This document shows positions 58,725-64,000 of a stretch of 64,000 bases of DNA, one piece after another. This DNA is from Aristolochia californica. Its lineage: Eukaryota; Streptophyta; Magnoliopsida; Piperales; Aristolochiaceae. The first letter of the stretch is position 1. Every line of letters begins with the position of its first letter. The DNA lies in assembly GCA_029961685.1 (NCBI GenBank), contig JARWKL010000008.1, forward strand, positions 4,838,501-4,902,500. The letters run 5' to 3'. The notes beneath the pieces were generated by a model that saw only the letters and a list, made by a program, of their open reading frames with translations, had not been told where the DNA came from and did not search any database. The translations under genes were made by a program, and so were the position numbers.

Positions 58725-59084
58725 CAACCAATGAAGGCCCACAAGATGGGGCCCAAGCACATAAGAAGTAGAACTCACAATGATTACCACGAGCTGACAT
58801 CCTTATCACATTAGTTGGAAGATCAAGAAGGACTCATAAAGGCATATTTATCTTATGGTCACATCCTAGAAGAGTTCTAGTTTGATTTATATTTGTCTTT
58901 TATCTATATTGAGTCATTTAATTATGCTAGGACTTATCTTTAAGTGTTAGAGTTTGGGTGTAATTGGGACAAATGTAGTTTTATTTTAATTGGACTCTAC
59001 TACCTTCCTCTATTATAAGTAGAGGTTCATGTACTTTGATTACAATAAGTCAATGAAGTATTTTTCTTTTCCATAAATTCAACA

Positions 59085-59316
59085 AGAAAGAAGAGTAGAG
59101 GAGGACTAGGATAGAAGAGAGAAAGCATGTAGAGGAGATTATGGGGAGACATTAGGGTTGTGTTGAATGACCTACTCCTCTTCCTAAGCTTTATTTATAA
59201 TGGTCAAGCATACATTAGTTACAAGTATACCATTCACCCTAATTGTTGTGAATATAAGACAAAAATAAAAGGGTTATTACATTAATGCTATTGAATCTTG
59301 ATCATATATTCCAACA
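59085..59316 (-). repeat. 3' LTR of copia E (right part)
   Basis: Ends TTCCAACA next to the polypurine tract (59317-59331). Resembles LTR A at 245-434 (shared accattcaccctaat-like and ttacattaatg segments). The outer end is unclear because F has inserted in or beside it. Confidence 0.6.
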
Positions 59317-59323
59317 CTCCCCC

Positions 59324-60728
59324 TCAAGTTGGTGGTGAGAAGACATCATATATGCCCAACTTGGTATATGTAGAGGAGAGGACTTTTGAGCTGACTAAAT
59401 TTATGAGTATATGAACAAGTTGATTGTGAGAAAACACATGTGTAAGACATATAATTCTTGCTTGCAGTTTTTCTTTAACAAAGTAATAGTCCACTTCAAT
59501 ATGCTTAGTTTTCTCATGTAAGACCGAGTTGGAAGCAATGTGAATTGCAACTTGAATATCACAGTGGAGTTCCATTGGTCCTCCGTTATTGAAACCCAAC
59601 TCTTCTAAGAGGGATTTAACCCATAAGAGTTCACTTACTGCTTATGTCATAGCTCTATATTCAACTATGACATTGACTCTTGCAACTATATTTTGTTTTT
59701 TACTTTTCCAGGTCACTAGGCTGCCTCCAACTAGAGTACAATATCCTAAAGTGGACTTTCTATCATCTAGAGATATAACCCAATCCACATCAGTGAAGCC
59801 TTCAATTTTGAGGAGTACATGGCCTTTTAATAGAAGTCCTTGTCCTAGAAACTTTTTCAAATATCTGAGAATTTTTTCTAATGCTTACTAATGTGAAATC
59901 TTGGGTATGTGCATGTATTGATTGACCACACTAACTACAAAGGAAATATCTGGTCTAGTCGTAGGAAGATAAATCAACTTACCAACTAACCTTTGATACC
60001 TACCCACATCAACATCTTCTCCAGAACCAACACATAATTTTGTATTTGTATCCATGGGGATGTTTGTAAGACAATATCACATTATTCCTATGTCTTTATG
60101 TAAGTCAAGTACATATATCCTTTTGGATAGAATAATGACATGCCTAGATTGAAGAACTTTCATATGAAGGAAGTATTTTAGGAGTCCCAAGTCTTTCATC
60201 TTGAATTCACTGCAAATCTTGTGCTTAACTAGATTAATGTTGCCGGTATCACTGATTGTCAAGATAATATCATCAACATATACTACAAGTAGCACCACAC
60301 CTACGTTAGTATGCTTGACAAAGACCAAGTGATCTACAGAGCACTTAGTGAACCCAAATTGGAGCATAACTTGACTGAAGTTGTCAAACCAACCTCGTGG
60401 TGATTGCTTTAAGCCATATTATTTTTTTTTTAAGCGGCATACCAACTCTCCCTTAGCCGCATAACCAGGTGATTGCGTCATATATATCTCTTCGTTAATA
60501 TCACCATTGAGGAAGGTATTTTTGACATCGAGCTGAAAGATAGACCCGATGGTTCCCACCAAGAGAGAGTAAAAGTTGTACCGAATTAAGCTTGGTGACC
60601 AATACAAATGTCTCCTCATAATCAACCTTGTAACACTAAGCGTAGCCTTTAGCCACAAATCAGGCTTTAACGCAGACCACAAAACCATCTAGATTATGCT
60701 TCATAGTAAAAAGCCACTTGCAGACTAT
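59324..60728 (-). pseudogene. Copia E: RT and RNase H, truncated
   Basis: Minus strand. RT: QLDVKNTFLNGDINEEIYMT (about 60480-60535), KCSVDHLVF and VVYVDDIILTISD (catalytic, near 60265-60300), LGLLKYFLHMKVLQSR. RNase H: DRKSTLGYCTLVGGSLVTWK (59642-59860) and LHCDIQVAIHIASNSV (N of DNQ changed to I), ending KLGIYDVFSPPT. Frames are broken. It is cut at 60728 by element H; the remainder should lie beyond the window. Confidence 0.87.
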
Positions 60729-61060
60729 TGAAGAGCAGATATGGAAGAATCTTACATGATGCTTATAGTAAGTAGTCTCAGGGAGTCAGAATTATTATGG
60801 AGTCTTAAAGAAGTCTTGCAGGAGGAAGTCTCACATAAGAGTCTTAGTTAAAAGTGTTTTAGTTATGTTAGTTTTCTATTTATATTTAGCTATTTAATTT
60901 TTCTAGGACTTATATTTTAGTGTTTAACTTTTGATGTAATTGGGATCAGGTTTTTTTAATTGTAATCGGATTCTACTTGTTTCCTCTATTATAAATAGAT
61001 GCTCATGCACTCAAATTACATAAAGTTAGTGAAATTTTTCTCTATTCCAGAAATTCGACG
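60729..61060 (+). repeat. 5' LTR of element H
   Basis: About 332 bp, TGAAGAGCAG to AAATTCGACG. It matches the 3' LTR through the ttttagttatgttag and cttatcttttagt-like blocks. TATA-like attataaatagatg near 60990-61003. Confidence 0.8.
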
Positions 61061-61072
61061 TAGTATCAAAGC

Positions 61073-62203
61073 GGATTCAATGAGTTGACTTGGCCACCCA
61101 CATAGATAATGTGATCCTTTTCTTATCTATCATCTCAAGTAGTCTAGGTTCATATTGTATCTTTTTTGTTCTATCATGTCCTAGTACTCGTTATTTTCTT
61201 GCCATTCACACCTCCGTACTGAGATTTTAATATAAAAATTACATATTGAAGAAAATATATTCAAGACTACTTTCCAAATAAAAAAAATTGGCAATCAGAG
61301 TTTTTTTAAAAAGAGAAATCTATATTAGAAGCAACAAAGGTTAGACTGCAAAAGGGTTTCGAGCCATAACAGAAAGTTTCAACTTTTAAAAAGTTTTATG
61401 CCATCAAGAACGAGACTTTATATATATGTATGTATTGACAATAAATATATTTAAGTATATTTTCTACCTGATCAAACCAATTCTAAAACTGAGTTTTCTA
61501 GAGGGAGATATCAATTTTGTAAGGGTCAAGGGTCATGCTGGCCAAAGAGGAAAGAGTACTCAGTTCGGCCAGATTACAAAGTCCAAAATCTATCAGATTC
61601 TTTCTCTAAAAAATGTATATTTTATGAAAAAAATTATACTTGGATGAAAGGTATCAAAATTTAGTTTTATAAGGAAAACATTTTATGTTAATCTGATCTA
61701 TATTTAAGGAGATATTCACATTGGAGTCGACAAAGGTCAAACTACTAAACAAAGAGAATCAAGAGGTCACAAAAGATTCAAGAATGAAGTTTTATATGTC
61801 AAATTAAGTATCGATTTAAATTTCATTGAATCTAGTTTCTTGATAAATAAACCTATGTGATTCTTTGCAATATCTTTGGAGATATCAGCATCAGAAGTCC
61901 CATAGGTTAGTTTTGCCAATAATTTCTATTTTTTTCCTATTTTCTCTCCTATTATCTCTCAATGCATTGGCGTGAACAAAGTTACCTTTTCTCCTAAAAT
62001 CTGAGGTTTTTACCAAATTTCAATTCTAATCAGAGTGTTTTGGTAAGACTTAATCACTCCCTGATGTGCTCATTCAAGTTGTGCACTATCTTGCTTAGAT
62101 GTTGCTTTCAAGTTTTGTATTTTTGTTACTTGCTTGTGTGTCTTTTGCACACTTAACTTTGAAAAATTGGGGTCACCCCAAAAAAATTATACTATTATAG
62201 TCT
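61073..62203. other. Interior of element H left of the Cassandra array
   Basis: AT-rich and non-coding. The segment 61490-61760 is similar to the reverse complement of 55130-55620 in element G (for example gatctatatttaaggagata). Confidence 0.5.
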
Positions 62204-62208
62204 CCCCT

Positions 62209-62407
62209 GTCAAAGTCCTAGACAAGAGTACTTCCCAAGAGGTCACCCATCCTAGAATTACTTTCGCCCAGGCTCGCTTAACTACGAAGTTCTAAGTCAG
62301 ATACCTAGCCAATACAACCCAAAAAGACTAGCCGTTTAAGGTGCGGAAAGCCAAGTATCTAACTCAGACTACAAACTCTAACAAGAGTGGACGAAACCAC
62401 TCTGACA
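62209..62407 (-). repeat. Cassandra LTR with 5S-like sequence, minus copy 1
   Basis: 199 bp, full LTR on the minus strand. The 5S-like part lies at about 62224-62305. It shares the ctcttggg variant with the plus copy, whereas the partial copy at 62725 has ctcctggg. Confidence 0.85.
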
Positions 62408-62464
62408 CCCACCCCGCCCATTCTGGAGCCGCTTCTCACGGGATACGAACGCGGGCCGTGGCGT

Positions 62465-62834
62465 GCAAGAGTAGTTCCCATGAGGTCACCCATCCTAGAA
62501 TTACTCTCGCCCTGGCTCGCTTAACTACAAAGTTCTGAGTCAGATACCTAACCAATACAACCCGAAAAGACTAGCCATTTAAGGTGCGGAAAGTCAAGTA
62601 TCTAACTCAGACCACAAACTCTAACAAGAGTGGACGGAACCACTCTGACACCCACCCCGCCCATTCTGGAGCCGTTTCTCACGGGATACGAACACGGGCC
62701 GTGGCGTGCCTAGATTTGATACCATGTCAAAGTCCTAGGCAAGAGTACTTCCCAGGAGGTCACCCATCCTAGAATTACTCTCGCCCAGGCTCGCTTAACT
62801 ACGAAGTTCTGAGTCAGATACCTAGCCAATACAG
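62465..62834 (-). repeat. Cassandra minus copies 2 and 3 with interior
   Basis: Copy 2 (62465-62650) lacks the last 15 or so bases of U5 and the adjoining primer site, and joins straight to interior sequence. Copy 3 (62725-62834) keeps only the U5 half with the 5S-like part. The interior with primer site lies between (62651-62724). Confidence 0.8.
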
Positions 62835-62899
62835 AGCTAGGCACGCCACGGCCCACGTTCGTATCCCGTGAGAAACGGCTCCAGAATGGGTGGGGTGGG

Positions 62900-63100
62900 T
62901 GTCAGAGTGGTTCCGTCCACTCTTGTTAGAGTTTGTGGTCTGAGTTAGATACTTGGCTTTCCGCACCTTAAACGGCTTGTCTTTTCGGGTTGTATTGGCT
63001 AGGTATCTGACTCAGAACTCCGTAGTTAAGCGAGCCTGGGCGAGAGTAATTCTAGGATGGGTGAACCTCTTGGGAAGTACTTTTGCCTAGGACTTTGACA
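62900..63100 (+). repeat. Cassandra LTR with 5S-like sequence, plus copy
   Basis: 201 bp, TGTCAGAG to CTTTGACA. The stretch 63004-63085 matches plant 5S rRNA, including the internal polymerase III promoter boxes (gttaagcgagcctgggcgag and taggatgggtg). One base is inserted in the C box (gtgaacc for gtgacc). Cassandra elements are known for 5S promoters in their LTRs. Confidence 0.85.
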
Positions 63101-63105
63101 TCCCC

Positions 63106-63716
63106 TAATTTTTTTTAAAAGTTTCTTTGGAAGTATGAGTGTTACTTAATCGCCTCCTTCCGATTAAAGTTTTTTCCTCTAGTATTTCTTCACTTTATCA
63201 TCTTGTGTTTTCATCACTTCAGAACGATGCTTAGACGCACTACCTAACAGTATAGAAGTGTGCCCAACATTCAGTTTGAGTTAAGTCTTTTGTTCTTCAC
63301 CCAAAGGTGATTTGTGTTTGAGTTACCCTTAAAAAGTGTGTAGTCTCTTTATTAAGCCCTAAAGTTGGGTCGTTTTTCTGCCTTTAAAATTGAGCGGAGT
63401 GTGTTTAGACTATGACCATTTTGACTAGAGTATGTAGCTTATTGTATGGTTAGTAGTGATTTTTTTCTCTCACATTATATTTTGTCCAATCAGGGTCTCT
63501 ATGTCCTTTTTATCCCAACTTGAGGGGGAGAAGTACAAGAAGTACAAGAAAGAAATACTTTGTTCCACATGTTGTGGTAATTTTTGTGTGACCAAAATAT
63601 TCAAGAAATGAGGAGAACAAAAGATGAATAATTTTGCATCTATGAAGATTTTTTTTCAACAAAAGAAGATTGAAGACCAATAATCTTTTTCTTTGCAAGT
63701 TAAAGTTATAAACCCC
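63106..63716. other. Interior of element H right of the Cassandra array
   Basis: Non-coding. The minus-strand frame at 63510-63830 crosses into the LTR and has no recognisable similarity. Confidence 0.5.
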
Positions 63717-63729
63717 ACTTGAGGGGGAG

Positions 63730-64000
63730 TGTAAGAGAGCATAAATGGAAGAGTCATATATGAATCCTATAGTAAGAAATCTCACAAAGCCAAAATTAAT
63801 ATGGTGGAGTCTTAAAGGAGTCTCATACAAGAGCCTCAGTTAAAGGTGTTTTAGTTATGTTAGCCATCTATTTATGTTCATTTGTTTAATTTTTCTAGCC
63901 TCAGTTAAAGGTGTTTTAGTTATGTTAGCCATCTATTTATGTTCATTTGTTTAATTTTTCTAGGACTTATCTTTTAGTATTTAACTTTGAGTGTAATTGG
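63730..64000 (+). repeat. 3' LTR of element H with 65-bp duplication
   Basis: Begins TGTAAGAGAGC after the polypurine tract. The 65 bp from cctcagttaaaggtg to tttttctag occur twice without any difference (63834-63898 and 63899-63963). The 5' LTR has one copy. Truncated by the window end. Confidence 0.88.

Larger units (their letters stand above)
56333..59084 (+). mobile_element. Solo LTR F, split by a hAT element
   Basis: TGTTGGAAGATATG to AAATTCAACA, about 434 bp without the insert, same family as LTR C and the G LTRs. Flanks agaag (56328-56332) and agaaa (59085-59089) could be a target duplication with one change. No internal region or second LTR. Confidence 0.8.
62209..63100. mobile_element. 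Rearranged Cassandra-type TRIM array
   Basis: Four LTR copies of a short element with 5S rRNA sequence. In order: full LTR (-) 62209-62407; interior 62408-62464; LTR (-) 62465-62650 lacking its U5 end; interior with primer site 62651-62724; partial LTR (-) 62725-62834; then interior 62836-62899 and full LTR (+) 62900-63100. Primer-site complement tttgatacca ends at 62724. The polypurine tract is GGGTGGGGTGGG (62889-62899 in the plus copy). Both outer ends are CTTTGACA/TGTCAAAG (U5). Target duplication TCCCC at 62204-62208 and 63101-63105. Confidence 0.85.
60729..64000 (+). mobile_element. Non-coding LTR element H (runs off the window)
   Basis: 5' LTR 60729-61060, primer site TAGTATCAAAGC (61061-61072), interior without coding, polypurine tract ACTTGAGGGGGAG (63717-63729), 3' LTR from 63730 to past the window end. 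The interior resembles element G read in the opposite direction. A second tract-like AACTTGAGGGGGAG sits at 63517-63531. H is inserted in copia E; the expected target duplication (left copy actat, 60724-60728) has its partner outside the window. H contains the Cassandra array. Confidence 0.85.

Noticed and set aside
58288..58809. 173-codon minus-strand open frame
   Set aside because: Arg/Ser-rich low-complexity product of CG-rich repeats at the hAT end. It crosses the hAT border and the target duplication into LTR F.
62220..63085. 5S rRNA gene cluster
   Set aside because: The 5S-like parts lie in repeated LTRs with primer sites and polypurine tracts, lack the normal 5' third of 5S rRNA, and show promoter changes. 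They are Cassandra sequences rather than rRNA genes.
63510..63830. 106-codon minus-strand frame
   Set aside because: Crosses the polypurine tract and LTR border of H; no family wording.
1..64000. CRISPR arrays, bacterial operons or plasmid origins
   Set aside because: Spliced gene, plant retrotransposons and tRNA-Met primer sites show nuclear plant DNA. No spaced short repeats of CRISPR form were seen.

Overview
The window is nuclear DNA from a flowering plant. It contains one intact intron-rich gene of a plant KH-domain family, plant Ty1/copia elements primed by initiator-Met tRNA, plant LINEs with an RNase H tail, a hAT element, and a Cassandra-type TRIM carrying 5S rRNA sequence. I cannot name the species. 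Very long, transposon-filled introns point to a medium or large genome.

Left block (1-16.6 kb) is a nested set of LTR retrotransposons. Element A (minus, non-coding, LTR 245-434) was entered by copia element B (661-15693, minus, target duplication ATTCA). B was entered by an element that became solo LTR C (7408-13713, plus, TTTAG), and C by copia element D (7810-13678, plus, CTCGA). A 1.34-kb piece spanning the B/C boundary was then tandemly triplicated (3.46-7.47 kb).

Centre (17.6-45.7 kb, minus) is one intact gene for a three-KH RNA-binding protein of the BTR1 type. Eight exons join into 343 codons with GT-AG junctions throughout and no break. Intron 3 is about 19.2 kb and holds copia, gypsy and LINE pieces; introns 1, 4 and 5 hold further repeats. 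At least eight LINE insertions or remnants were recognised in introns 3 and 4, several with target duplications, one inside another.

After the gene (46-52 kb) come a GC-rich tract, a broken copy of a UAP56-type DEAD-box helicase, a degenerate tRNA-Arg-like sequence, a stretch with a few weak exon candidates, and a copia deletion derivative in which gag is fused to RNase H (50.7-52.3 kb).

Right block (53.2-64 kb) again is nested LTR elements: non-coding element G (53215-56224, minus); solo LTR F (56333-59084, plus) split by a 2.3-kb non-autonomous hAT (56415-58724); copia fragment E (minus, to 60728); and non-coding element H (60729 to the window end, plus). H contains the most unusual object: a Cassandra array (62209-63100) whose two outer ends are both the U5 end of the LTR, yet which is flanked by a 5-bp target duplication (TCCCC), as if a palindromic cDNA had integrated as one piece.

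Apart from the KH gene I see no gene likely to make a functional protein. All retrotransposon reading frames are interrupted.
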